Shown: positions 25,978 to 35,419 of the stretch, one piece after another | How positions within the stretch are numbered: the stretch's first letter is position 1 | Layout of the letters: each line of letters starts with the position of its first letter | Assembly (NCBI RefSeq): GCF_015354615.1 | Contig: NZ_JACAVQ010000003.1 | Span: 62,001 to 126,000, forward strand | DNA from: Aliidiomarina indica | GTDB lineage: Bacteria; Pseudomonadota; Gammaproteobacteria; Enterobacterales; Alteromonadaceae | Reading direction: 5' to 3' | Length of the DNA stretch: 64,000 nt | The notes under the pieces: model-generated | Told to the model about the DNA's origin: nothing | Database searches by the model: none | Seen by the model: only the letters and a program-made list of their open reading frames with translations | Translations under genes and position numbers: made by a program

Positions 25978-28230
25978 CTATTTTGAACCGCCTACCCGAC
26001 GGCGCGCGATGCTTGCAAAGAACCAATACAAAATAAGCACAAGTGTAATCAGAGCGACGAGTGTGATCACCGATACCAAAACTGGGTAACGCGATAAATG
26101 GAAATGCATGCGTTTCCAGAAGCTTAACTCACCGACGTAGTATGGGTCATAGGTATTCAAATGGCGCTCGCTACCCGGAGTGATCACTGTCATAAATCCA
26201 ACCACATCGGTATTGCGTTCGGCAGAACGTATTAGCGACTCCACCTGACCAAGGAACTCATCCTGATTCGCCGTTAGCGCGACCACCGTGGCGTTTCGTT
26301 GAATAGGTGATTCAAAACTAACCAACGCCGCGCTCGGACCACTAATTTGAACACTTTCTTCAGGGCTGAACAGTAAACTTTGTTGGCCCGAAAGACCGTG
26401 ATGGCGTAGCTGCTGATCTAAGGTTGAACGGCCAAAGCGCGATAAAAACTCACGCAGGGTATTGCCACCGATAATCAGCAAGTCTTCGTTATTGTTCCGG
26501 GTTAGCTCATCCACGTAGCGCACCCGCAATAAACTCCCATGATGGCCGGTCGCCGAGCCAATCATTCCCAAAGTGGTCATTGCCGCGCGCATTTCGGTGT
26601 CGGAGGGTTCACGACTCATCACCAGTAAGGTATTCGATAAGTCGTCGTAAACTGAAAACGGATAGCCCGTTTTCACGAACAATTGCAGATTTGGTAACTG
26701 CGTATAATGCTCATAGCCGCGTAAATCTATTTTTGAATCACCATCAATGGCGCCCATGGTATTACCGATGGGCCGCACTCGACATTCTTCGCTGTGTGAG
26801 CTAAACGAGAACTCGAAATCAAGACGGTTAATCGCGCCTAGCTTGAACGCAGGAATTTGTAACGTCGGTTGGGCAAACGGATTATTTTCTAGCAATGGCA
26901 CTCGAATTCGCTGATTCACCCCGCCTAACCCAGATTCCGTCAGGGTATAGCCTTTAATAAATTCATTGTTTACAAATACCCGTAAACGACTCTCATCAAC
27001 TTGAATTGGCGGTGTGTAACGGAACTTCAAATCAATAGGAATACCATGCCGTTGCCACGTGAAAAGATCGGGTGGAAGGCGCAAATTCAGACCAATTGGG
27101 CTATTTCGGTAACCTGAGCGCTGCAGGTCTGTTTCAAAATCAACCAACTCTGAAAACGTAACCGGACGCTGGGTTGATATCCAGCGCGGCGCTGAGTATG
27201 GCTCCCGAGGTGCGACATTCACATTACGGACCACCAATTCTGGTCCGCTCATTCCCGCTGGATGCTCTATCAGGCCTTGCACCGCAGTAATAAGGCCCGC
27301 GCGTTCGGGCGCCTGCACCAATAGCATCTTATACGCTTGGTTCACCGGATTTGTGATCATGCGAATAGTTGGGCCATCCACTGCCGGCATATCACGCAAT
27401 AACCACGGTCGCTCGTCATTGGTCATAAGTACAATGGCGTGATGATTAGGCCAAGGGCGAACTTCGTGCTCTCTTTCCACGTGGCTTGGGTAACGATATA
27501 AATGGGGCTCCAAACTGCGCCAATTGGCAACTTTCCCAAAGTACGAAGACAACAAGCCCATCGCGGCTATGTATTCGCGGCCGCTGTCGTCAGGAAATAG
27601 ATAGTGCACATGCAGGCGGGAAAAATCGCGCTCATCAAAGAATGGCTCTGGGAACCAAGACAGATCATTGGTAACAAGTAGCTGCCGACGTTGCACCTCA
27701 ATTCGGCTATCACCGGAAAATTCGAGCCATGCTGCTGGTGAAACCACCGCACACTCGGCGCCCATGGTTTCCGCGAGCAATTCAAATTCTATTTCGTTAT
27801 AGCGGTCGAAATATTCCGCAGGCAGGTCAATCCGTAACTGGTGGCGCTGATCCGACTGAGCAACGGGTAAACGTACCGCGCGTAATAGCTCACCATTTAA
27901 ACGAATACGCAGCTGCGACGTGTCTCGAATAAGTGTGGGCGAATAAGAATAGGTGAGATAAAGCGCGCCACCGGTCGTTATTTGATCCATGCGGCTACCG
28001 AATCCCAGCGTCATTCGATTTGCCATGCCATCAACGCGTAACGCCGTTTCTCCAACAAGCTCTCGAAAAGTCCATTGATTTTGGTGCTCTGGCAGATCAA
28101 AGATTTCATTGTCCAATACCGGTGGCCAATCATCTTCTTGAGCACTTGCGGTAACCGCAGCCATACTCGCACAGATAAGAAACAACACAGTACGCGTCCA
28201 TACAGTTACGCTTTGAATTCGATTATGCAT
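25978..28230 (-). CDS. bcsB: Cellulose synthase regulatory subunit BcsB
   Basis: 750 residues from the ATG at 28230, which has AAGGAAG upstream; the longer open frame has no such site. A signal peptide (to about SAQEDD) is followed by two repeats of carbohydrate-binding and flavodoxin-like modules, a BcsB signature. A C-terminal helix (about 715-740, VLVSVITLVALITLVLILYWFF) anchors it in the inner membrane. It guides the nascent glucan through the periplasm and is needed for BcsA activity. It overlaps bcsA by 8 bases. Confidence 0.93.
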   Translation of the reverse strand: MHNRIQSVTVWTRTVLFLICASMAAVTASAQEDDWPPVLDNEIFDLPEHQNQWTFRELVGETALRVDGMANRMTLGFGSRMDQITTGGALYLTYSYSPTLIRDTSQLRIRLNGELLRAVRLPVAQSDQRHQLRIDLPAEYFDRYNEIEFELLAETMGAECAVVSPAAWLEFSGDSRIEVQRRQLLVTNDLSWFPEPFFDERDFSRLHVHYLFPDDSGREYIAAMGLLSSYFGKVANWRSLEPHLYRYPSHVEREHEVRPWPNHHAIVLMTNDERPWLLRDMPAVDGPTIRMITNPVNQAYKMLLVQAPERAGLITAVQGLIEHPAGMSGPELVVRNVNVAPREPYSAPRWISTQRPVTFSELVDFETDLQRSGYRNSPIGLNLRLPPDLFTWQRHGIPIDLKFRYTPPIQVDESRLRVFVNNEFIKGYTLTESGLGGVNQRIRVPLLENNPFAQPTLQIPAFKLGAINRLDFEFSFSSHSEECRVRPIGNTMGAIDGDSKIDLRGYEHYTQLPNLQLFVKTGYPFSVYDDLSNTLLVMSREPSDTEMRAAMTTLGMIGSATGHHGSLLRVRYVDELTRNNNEDLLIIGGNTLREFLSRFGRSTLDQQLRHHGLSGQQSLLFSPEESVQISGPSAALVSFESPIQRNATVVALTANQDEFLGQVESLIRSAERNTDVVGFMTVITPGSERHLNTYDPYYVGELSFWKRMHFHLSRYPVLVSVITLVALITLVLILYWFFASIARRRVGGSK

Positions 28231-30820
28231 CTGTGTCTTCCTTATATTCTGGAATATGTGGCAACAATGAACGAAGAAAGTCTCCAATTTTCTCTACCAT
28301 ATCAAATACTGGTATAAGAATAGGAGCAAATTGTAATGCCATGCGTTTATATCCTCTTACCCCAATTGCTAGCACTTCTTTAAAGCTCGACATGGGTCGT
28401 TCCTGTTGACTGGTATCGCGCCAGCCAACCCACGCATCCGCTCGCGAAAATGTAGCGCGCAACAATGACGCTTGCTGTTCAGCTGTATCTACTTGAAACA
28501 TCACCCCTGCCAATTCACCACGACGACTCACTATAGATGCATTAAATGATTGATGACTGGGTCCATCGGTCATCAAAATCTGTACTTTATCGCCCGGCTC
28601 AATATCGCAATCTCGAGGCACTCTTAAACCCGCACCCACATCAGAATAATCAATTAAATCGACCGCAAAAACATGTTCATCTGTTGTCACCATAGACGCG
28701 GGGCGATCCACTTTAATACGGTGCGACGCCCGAACCTGCTTCGCTTCTTCCGCAACGGCCACGGCGCCACCTAAAATAATTAAGTTGTACAACACCCATA
28801 CTAAGTTGAGTGCGACCGTTAAGTATTCATCGGAAGGTCCAGTAAAGAGACGCCAAATACCGAATGAAAAACCCACTAAACACAGCAAAACTAGAAAAAC
28901 ATAGGGCCGAGACACTTCCCAGTCGAAGTATGTTTTAGGGGTCATGCCGCCTTTCGCAGTGACATTAAATTTTCCGTGTTTCGGAAAGAAAAGCGCCACT
29001 GTGGTAGGCCGAAAGATGTACCACGCCAGTACGGTTTCATACATTTCTGCCCAAAAAGAGTGCCTATATTGCCCTTGTGTTCGTGAGTTGGTCAGATAGG
29101 AATGAACGATATGGGGCAATGCATACAGAGCAATCATAATGGCCGGTGCAAAGACGATATAACTGTGAAGCAACAGGAAAGCCAAGGGTGCTAGCATAAA
29201 AATTAGACGCGGAAAGCCATTCAGGAAGTACAACATGGCATTTGCATAGCAAATGCGTTGACCTAAATTAAGCCCTTTACCCCGCAATGGGTTATCAAGT
29301 CGGAAAATTTGCGCCATTCCCCGCGCCCACCGCATTCGCTGTCCGATATGAGCTGACAAGCTTTCAGTGGCAAGCCCAGCGGCTTGGGGAATATTAAGAT
29401 ACGCAGAGGTGTAGCCTAATCGATGCATTTTTAAAGCGGTATGCGCATCTTCAGTCACCGTTTCCACCGCAATACCGCCCACTTCCTCCAGTGGTCCTCG
29501 TCGCAGTACTGCACATGAGCCGCAGAAAAACGATGCATTCCACATATCGTTCCCATCTTGAATTAAGCCATAAAATAACTCACCTTCGTTCGGCTTACTG
29601 CGGAACATGGTGAGGTTTTTCTCAAAGGGATCCGGCGAGAAAAAATGATGGGGTGTTTGCACTAAGGCTAATTTGCTATCGGTCATAAACCAGCCCATCG
29701 CCAACTGCAAAAACGATCGGGTAGGAATATGGTCACAATCAAAAATAGTAATAAAATCGCCACTCGTTTTCTTGAGTGCGTGATTCAAATTACCCGCCTT
29801 GGCGTGAGAATTATCCGGCCTCACCATATAGGTTACACCGGTTTTTTTGGCAAACTCAGCAAAGTCACTACGTTTACCGTCATCCAGCAAATAGACCTTA
29901 ATTTTATCTTGGGGCCAATCCATTGCTAATGCAGCTTGTATGGTTGGCCGAACCACGTGCAGCGGTTCGTTATAGGTAGGAATATACACATCCACAGAAG
30001 GCCATTGATCAACATCTGCAGGCAAGCCTGCCACTTTTCGCTCCAACGGCCAAATGGTCTGAATGTAGCCTAACACCAAAATTGTCCAAGCATAGACTTC
30101 TGCACTCAACAGAAGCAGACTCAAAAAGGTGTCCATAGGGACATCCCAATTGATGGTTTGGGTGATTCGCCAGTATAAATAACGGGTACTGACCAACACC
30201 GAAAGCACCACCATCAGCAAAAGCGCCCCACGCTTTTGTACATCGCGAACCCACAACGCAGTCGCCCAGAAAAAAAGCAGCATGACCGCCTGAGAGGTGG
30301 CATCCATCGGTAAGGTAATGGTAAAAGCGACGAGTACCGAAGCAAACACAGTAGCGAGAATACGCAAGGTGGCGGTATTGAGCCATGCATATTGGGTCAC
30401 TTCACCAAAGCTACGAATGACCGTGAGGGCACGATTCATATAAAACGGCTTTATGATTTTGCTCCACACACTCTGCCCAGCTTGACTCTGGCGTTGGAAA
30501 AACGCACGGGTTTCTTCCCAGGTTTTGCTTATTCGGCTTTGTTCAGGTGTGTCCGATGTTTGCCTGAAAAAGATGAGCCAGAACAATTGCAGAACCACCC
30601 GAATCGGGTCTAAGGGCTTTAAATGACTGAAGTTTACATGGGGAAACCAAAACCGAAGTGCATCACTTCCTTTCATTTTTGTGCGCGAAGAAGCATCTAA
30701 CGTACTAATATGTATAAATAAAATCTCGAAATACAACCCAATCAGATGCGTAAGCGCGCGCGGCCGTGTCATCGTTTGACGCGCTTGTAACCAGTGTTGC
30801 CGTACCATCAACACCATCAC
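28223..30820 (-). CDS. bcsA: Cellulose synthase catalytic subunit BcsA (GT2, PilZ)
   Basis: 865 residues from a GTG at 30820 (GGAG 7 bases upstream); the next codon is ATG and is also possible. It has the full catalytic set of processive GT2 synthases: DDG (313-315), DCD (361-363), TED (456-458) and QRMRW (494-498). About eight membrane helices flank it. The C-terminal PilZ domain (about 690-790) carries R697-x3-R701 and DYSDVGAG, which bind c-di-GMP to release autoinhibition. It polymerises UDP-glucose into beta-1,4-glucan in the inner membrane. It starts just after bcsQ. Confidence 0.96.
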   Translation of the reverse strand: MMVLMVRQHWLQARQTMTRPRALTHLIGLYFEILFIHISTLDASSRTKMKGSDALRFWFPHVNFSHLKPLDPIRVVLQLFWLIFFRQTSDTPEQSRISKTWEETRAFFQRQSQAGQSVWSKIIKPFYMNRALTVIRSFGEVTQYAWLNTATLRILATVFASVLVAFTITLPMDATSQAVMLLFFWATALWVRDVQKRGALLLMVVLSVLVSTRYLYWRITQTINWDVPMDTFLSLLLLSAEVYAWTILVLGYIQTIWPLERKVAGLPADVDQWPSVDVYIPTYNEPLHVVRPTIQAALAMDWPQDKIKVYLLDDGKRSDFAEFAKKTGVTYMVRPDNSHAKAGNLNHALKKTSGDFITIFDCDHIPTRSFLQLAMGWFMTDSKLALVQTPHHFFSPDPFEKNLTMFRSKPNEGELFYGLIQDGNDMWNASFFCGSCAVLRRGPLEEVGGIAVETVTEDAHTALKMHRLGYTSAYLNIPQAAGLATESLSAHIGQRMRWARGMAQIFRLDNPLRGKGLNLGQRICYANAMLYFLNGFPRLIFMLAPLAFLLLHSYIVFAPAIMIALYALPHIVHSYLTNSRTQGQYRHSFWAEMYETVLAWYIFRPTTVALFFPKHGKFNVTAKGGMTPKTYFDWEVSRPYVFLVLLCLVGFSFGIWRLFTGPSDEYLTVALNLVWVLYNLIILGGAVAVAEEAKQVRASHRIKVDRPASMVTTDEHVFAVDLIDYSDVGAGLRVPRDCDIEPGDKVQILMTDGPSHQSFNASIVSRRGELAGVMFQVDTAEQQASLLRATFSRADAWVGWRDTSQQERPMSSFKEVLAIGVRGYKRMALQFAPILIPVFDMVEKIGDFLRSLLPHIPEYKEDTDA

Positions 30821-30821
30821 C

Positions 30822-31595
30822 TTATGTCTCCGAGGCCTGAAGGTTCACCTGCTCAATTTCTGGCATAAAGGACAAAGTCCACAAGGCGAGCGCGTCGAAA
30901 TCTCGCGAAGATTGTGCTTGCCGGGCATACTCAAAAACCGGCATGGCGCGTGCACATGCTTCCGGAATATGTTGATCTCGATGCACCATCACCGGAATCA
31001 CGGTGCTTGGATGAAGTTGCGAGCGTAAATAATCGAGCGTGTCTTTGTTTAATTCCAACTGCGGCGCAACGCCATTAAATAACACCATAGACTCGCAGTT
31101 AGCCGTTTGCTGCCGCGCTCGCGCATCGGCAGCAAACCTGAGCAAAGCACCCGGCGCCCGCGGTTCTGGCTGAACCACGTTAATCATCAGCTCCGCATGT
31201 CGATAGGCCCAATCTTGCAAAGGTCCTTTGCTTGCCGGCACATCAAGAATCAAGACCCGATCGGTTTGGGTCAGTACAGGCGTAATCAGCTGTTCTAATT
31301 TGTCGACTAATTGTGATTGTTGCTCAGGCGAGGAGAGCGACTGTAGGCCCATAGGGATGAATGGGTATCCCGCTTGGGTTTCATATAAATAATCCTGCAA
31401 AGATGCCGATTCATCTGTTGCTAAGCCATTGGTATCGGAGAGCGCGCGTCCGAACAACAACTGAAGCTGGTTGTCTTCTTGCAAATCAAGGGCTATTGCG
31501 CGCACACCCATTTCATTCAAGGCAACCGTATAGCCTGCCACTATACTTGTCGCACCCGCACCGCCGACTAAGTTTTGGATGCCAATGATCCTCAT
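30822..31595 (-). CDS. bcsQ: Cellulose biosynthesis ATPase-like protein BcsQ
   Basis: 257 residues of the ParA/MinD-like family (BcsQ/YhjQ). The nucleotide loop is VGGAGATS (residues 10-17). It lacks the usual GKT lysine, as do other BcsQ proteins that read GGVGTTS. A conserved ALDLQEDNQL Walker A' region and VLILDVPASKGPLQDW follow. In enterobacteria BcsQ forms a complex with BcsR and BcsE that activates the synthase at the pole. GGAG lies 6 bases before the ATG. It overlaps the small BcsR-like gene by four bases. Confidence 0.88.
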   Translation of the reverse strand: MRIIGIQNLVGGAGATSIVAGYTVALNEMGVRAIALDLQEDNQLQLLFGRALSDTNGLATDESASLQDYLYETQAGYPFIPMGLQSLSSPEQQSQLVDKLEQLITPVLTQTDRVLILDVPASKGPLQDWAYRHAELMINVVQPEPRAPGALLRFAADARARQQTANCESMVLFNGVAPQLELNKDTLDYLRSQLHPSTVIPVMVHRDQHIPEACARAMPVFEYARQAQSSRDFDALALWTLSFMPEIEQVNLQASET

Positions 31596-31849
31596 GACGT
31601 CTCCACCTCTGTATTGTCATTCACAGCAGATGGCTGCGACGCGGAGTGGTGGGCAGAAACATCGCATAAGTCGAGCGCATATAAAGGCCATTTGGAACGA
31701 ATTGAAGTCACCCTTTGCTGATGTTGGATTTCCACATAAGGCGACTCAAATTTATTTACAATACTGCGCAAACGCTTAATATCTGCAGCCAAATCAGGTT
31801 CAGCTTCAGTGAGCGACGACGAATTCTTCTGAACCCACAATGGTTTCAT
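31592..31849 (-). CDS. Small BcsR-like protein at the head of the bcs operon
   Basis: 85 residues, no signal or membrane segment. Position is exactly that of E. coli bcsR, joined to bcsQ by ATGA. The only clear likeness is a short SIRSKWPLYALDL segment, comparable with the LKRWPLLAE segment of BcsR. The first half has a helical LAADIKRLRSIVNKFESP region. The tail is Ser/Asp/Glu-rich. It probably binds BcsQ, but identity as BcsR rests on position and a short motif. The start at 31849 has no clear ribosome binding site. Confidence 0.65.
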   Translation of the reverse strand: MKPLWVQKNSSSLTEAEPDLAADIKRLRSIVNKFESPYVEIQHQQRVTSIRSKWPLYALDLCDVSAHHSASQPSAVNDNTEVETS

Positions 31850-31981
31850 ATAATTTGGATAATTCTTTGTTTGTTCTATGCTTATGGGAAGCTTAGAATA
31901 AAATTTGGAAACTAGCTAGGATGTAAATCAGCATATATCCGCAAACTGGCTCGCATTACCCGCTGTTAATTGGAGTTCTAT

Positions 31982-33529
31982 GTGATTACGCTGCAACAGA
32001 TGTTTCCCAACATCACACAAAAGCTTCCACCCATGCGAGGAGAGGAGGCCCACTGCGTGATTACTCAATCCTCCGCATGGATTGATCACCTGCTGACATT
32101 GTTTGCTACGCAACAGTCGACCCTTATGTTAGCCAGTGCCGAAGACATTCAGCGTCTCGAACGACGTATTCCAGACATTGATAAAAATAGCGCCCTTACC
32201 TTAGCGGAATGGAAGCACTTTAGAAGCTTTAAAGCGACCCGTATTCTCGATGCGATAGATCGCACGGTGCAGCATGAAAAGGTCGTGGTGTTGCATCTGA
32301 ACTTTCAAAGCCCTGGATTAATTGAGCATAACTTACTCACTGACAACTTTTTTGCCCGGTTGCAGCATTGGGCCGTCCGCAATCAAAAGCTATTGGTGGT
32401 GCTTGGACTTGGTGAAATCGATGGCCGGGAGTTAACAGCATTTTTGGAAACTTCAGCGCGCCGTTTCACAAGCATGCACTTCGTGTTTCAAGGGCAACCC
32501 GACTGGCGTTGGAGCGTTCAATTCTGGTTTAATGGGTATTCCTTACACCGTTGGAACTGGGATATCCGCGAGGTTCTGTTAGATAATGGCAACTACAGAT
32601 TCGAGCTTGCGACCCACAAAACTGAACGCTCTCCTGGCGAACTATTGGGTGACAAAGCGCCGCGCTTTTTCTGCGATAACGCCATCGAGGACGGCGAGTT
32701 TCTCCCTTCTGAGTGGCAACGTTTATCCGCTACCAGCGATTTTCGTGAAGCCACTCGCGACGGCGCCGACGCCGTTTTCGTCATCGGTTTAAGTAATCGT
32801 CAAGAGTTATCAGATATTGCCCGTCGTACCTTTGAACTTCGTCAGTTTGCGGGCCCCTATTTGCGTATTTTAATTCGAGCGCGTGATGAGTCACTGAGAT
32901 TACAAGACGAGCGTTTTCTCATTTCCGCAGGCGCGACTTTGGTTCTGCCTTCTGAGTTATCGACCCGAAGTGTGGTGAGTTTCGCCGAGACAACCATCGG
33001 CTTTGAGTACACGCAAAGTCTTCCGGAAACCTTTGAAGATTTAAAAACGTCGCAGTTAATCGATGATGCGCGCGGATATATGCCGCCCCTCACCTTTGCG
33101 AGCAAAGCACGAAACCTACAAAAAAAGGCCGAGCGCCAGGCCTTGGATACCATATTGATCACTGCCGATGTTGCTACTGGCTTAACGCCGTTAACCCTGG
33201 TGCGTCGATTTGGCAGTCGTCGTCCCGGTGACATCATTACTGTGTCTCATGGTAAAGTTTTCTTGTTTTTATACGGCTGCCGCGAAACCGATGTGGGCAA
33301 CGTTTTATTCATGAGTTTTGGCATTCCGGCGGCCAGTTTATTTAAACAAGAGAAACGTTTAGCGCGACACGGTCAGATATTAGACGCTTGCGATGCCCTC
33401 GAAGCTGATGAGAAACTGCATCCTTCAAAGGATCTTAGTTTATTGATTCAACAGCAACAGACCGCGAGCAAACGCACCGAAGATCACGAACAAACACCGT
33501 CACGGGTTCGTAAAGCGTCGTATTTATAA
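31982..33529 (+). CDS. bcsE: c-di-GMP-binding cellulose regulator BcsE
   Basis: 515 residues from a GTG at 31982, chosen because GGAG lies 6 bases upstream; a TTG at 31970 overlaps that site. The N-terminal and middle parts are degenerate NTPase/receiver-like modules of BcsE. The C-terminal GIL domain carries the RxxD motif as R414-P-G-D417 (this numbering), close to R415/D418 of E. coli BcsE, which binds c-di-GMP. BcsE boosts cellulose output with BcsF, BcsR and BcsQ. It is divergent from the bcsR-like gene across 132 bases, and bcsF follows 8 bases later. Confidence 0.88.
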   Translation: MITLQQMFPNITQKLPPMRGEEAHCVITQSSAWIDHLLTLFATQQSTLMLASAEDIQRLERRIPDIDKNSALTLAEWKHFRSFKATRILDAIDRTVQHEKVVVLHLNFQSPGLIEHNLLTDNFFARLQHWAVRNQKLLVVLGLGEIDGRELTAFLETSARRFTSMHFVFQGQPDWRWSVQFWFNGYSLHRWNWDIREVLLDNGNYRFELATHKTERSPGELLGDKAPRFFCDNAIEDGEFLPSEWQRLSATSDFREATRDGADAVFVIGLSNRQELSDIARRTFELRQFAGPYLRILIRARDESLRLQDERFLISAGATLVLPSELSTRSVVSFAETTIGFEYTQSLPETFEDLKTSQLIDDARGYMPPLTFASKARNLQKKAERQALDTILITADVATGLTPLTLVRRFGSRRPGDIITVSHGKVFLFLYGCRETDVGNVLFMSFGIPAASLFKQEKRLARHGQILDACDALEADEKLHPSKDLSLLIQQQQTASKRTEDHEQTPSRVRKASYL

Positions 33530-33537
33530 GGATAGGT

Positions 33538-33708
33538 ATGCCTGAATCACTGCTAATTTATATAGTTTCCGGAGCGTTTATTTGTGGCATTATCGTAGGT
33601 TATGTTTTCGCGCGCTTAAGGCAGAATTCTCGAAATTCAATTTTGGGCCCGCTGCTAACAAACCACTACATCCGCGTTCGACGCACTAAAAAGAATAAAA
33701 GGCCTTAA
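33538..33708 (+). CDS. bcsF: Small membrane protein BcsF
   Basis: 56 residues. One N-terminal membrane helix (LLIYIVSGAFICGIIVGYVF) is followed by a basic cytoplasmic tail ending RVRRTKKNKRP. Size, topology, the HYIRV segment (compare RYVKP of E. coli BcsF) and the place between bcsE and bcsG identify it. BcsF recruits BcsE to the membrane in enterobacteria. AAGGATAGGT supplies a ribosome binding site. The stop lies 5 bases before bcsG. Confidence 0.82.
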   Translation: MPESLLIYIVSGAFICGIIVGYVFARLRQNSRNSILGPLLTNHYIRVRRTKKNKRP

Positions 33709-33713
33709 GCTTC

Positions 33714-35330
33714 ATGAGTGAGCAACTCTATCAGCGCCAACGTCAGCAATTATTGCATCACCCCTTATTTAATTGGCCTGGGCTAGGCGCTTGGAGTTTT
33801 TATTTTCTTATCAAAGCCGGCATGGCCCTATTTGGGTATCTCGAGCTTGAACTACTTTGGAATCTTACACTTTTCGCCTTTTTAGTTGTTCCGGTGAGAT
33901 TTTTTTGGCTGCGCTTTGCCCGTCAAATTATCGCTATCGTTGCCGCGACCTCCTTACTCTATACGGAAAGCCATTTACCGCCGTTCTCGCGCTTAATTGA
34001 TCAATGGGAACTCGTTTCTAGTTTCAGTTTCTGGTACAGCCTAGAGCTCATTGGACGAATAATTTCGTTGCAAATGATAGCCGCGTTATTGGTGGCATGG
34101 ATTCTTTATTTGTACTTAAGCAAGTTGCTACGTATGACCACCGTTACGCTTGTGGCAATTGTGGTGGTTCCCCTGCTACCTAGCCAACAGCTTCAACCGA
34201 TAGACGTTGCCTTCGGCACTGAGCGAGGTCCTACGCAACAGGCTGCTGGCACAGTGCGCGCCCCGGTAAACAATCCCGACGCGCTGCTGTCGGAATTTTA
34301 TGCACGCCAACAAGAAATCCAGTTGAGGCCGCCAGCAACGGTTAGTCCCGACTTTGATATCCTTATGGTGAACGTATGTTCGCTGTCGTGGCAAGATCTA
34401 GAACAATTTGATTTGCTTGACCATCCGTTCTTGGTGCGCTCGGATCTTACACTCACTAACTTTTTTACCGGCAGTTCCTACTCTGGCCCGGCGACATTGC
34501 GGCTATTACAGTCGAGTTGCGGCCATGTTCCCCACAGTCGGTTGTTTGAGCCACTGCCGGCGTGCACATTAAACCAACAATTACAGCAGCTTGGATTTCG
34601 CTCGGAAATTCGGATGAACCATACCGGTGCCTTCGATAACTTCCTGACACAAGTGCAGCAACTTGGTGGCTTAGAGAACGCACCGTTTGTGGAGCCTTCC
34701 CAGTTCCCCACGGCAATGATGGGATTTGATCAATCACCTATTTATTCTGACCGGGCGATTTTAACGGACTGGCTCGAGCAATCGAATGACGCGCCTAACT
34801 TTACCTTCTATAACACCACAAGCTTGCATGATGGCAACCGCTTACCCGGTTTTCGAGGCAATAGTATTGCCAGTTACCGCACCCGGCTGCAAACACTGTT
34901 GGACGATCTAAACCAGTTGTATGATGACATTATTGCATCGGAACGAGCGGTATTGGTTGTCATCGTTCCTGAACACGGAGCGGGTTTGCGCGGTGATCAG
35001 TTGCAGTTACCTGGGATGCGGGAAATCCCGACACCGGCATTAACCCATGTGCCAGTAATGATGCGACTATTTGGTCCGGGCGTAAATGACGCCGCCCGCT
35101 CACCGATACAAGTGGCTCGTAGTACCGGCCCCACGGCGATTACCAGCGCTATTTATCAAACCATGGAACAACGCCCATTCTCTGGGGGAAGTTACGATCC
35201 GAGCCGCATCGCTCAAGCGATGCCGGAGCAACGCCCCGTGCTTGAAAATGACCGTGTCATTATGATGGAAATAGACGGTCAATTCTTTTTGCAAATCAAT
35301 CATGGTGACTGGCGACCGTATATGCGCTAG
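33714..35330 (+). CDS. bcsG: Cellulose phosphoethanolamine transferase BcsG
   Basis: 538 residues. Four or five N-terminal membrane helices (about 25-155) precede a periplasmic alkaline-phosphatase-like domain. The residues needed in E. coli BcsG (Cys243, Ser278, Glu442, His443) are present as Cys222 (NVCSLSW), Ser257 (SYSGPA), Glu420 and His421 (VPEHGAG), with the same 35-residue spacing between the first two. It moves phosphoethanolamine from phosphatidylethanolamine to cellulose. The first ATG at 33714 has only a weak ribosome binding site, suggesting coupling to bcsF. A palindrome AAACAGCTGTTT lies after the stop (35338-35349). Confidence 0.94.
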   Translation: MSEQLYQRQRQQLLHHPLFNWPGLGAWSFYFLIKAGMALFGYLELELLWNLTLFAFLVVPVRFFWLRFARQIIAIVAATSLLYTESHLPPFSRLIDQWELVSSFSFWYSLELIGRIISLQMIAALLVAWILYLYLSKLLRMTTVTLVAIVVVPLLPSQQLQPIDVAFGTERGPTQQAAGTVRAPVNNPDALLSEFYARQQEIQLRPPATVSPDFDILMVNVCSLSWQDLEQFDLLDHPFLVRSDLTLTNFFTGSSYSGPATLRLLQSSCGHVPHSRLFEPLPACTLNQQLQQLGFRSEIRMNHTGAFDNFLTQVQQLGGLENAPFVEPSQFPTAMMGFDQSPIYSDRAILTDWLEQSNDAPNFTFYNTTSLHDGNRLPGFRGNSIASYRTRLQTLLDDLNQLYDDIIASERAVLVVIVPEHGAGLRGDQLQLPGMREIPTPALTHVPVMMRLFGPGVNDAARSPIQVARSTGPTAITSAIYQTMEQRPFSGGSYDPSRIAQAMPEQRPVLENDRVIMMEIDGQFFLQINHGDWRPYMR

Positions 35331-35419
35331 GCTTTCAAACAGCTGTTTAATTCATATTGAACTTTGCATTATTCTCGTGTGATAGTGCCAATTGAAAGCA
35401 CCCAAATAAAGAGTACGCC

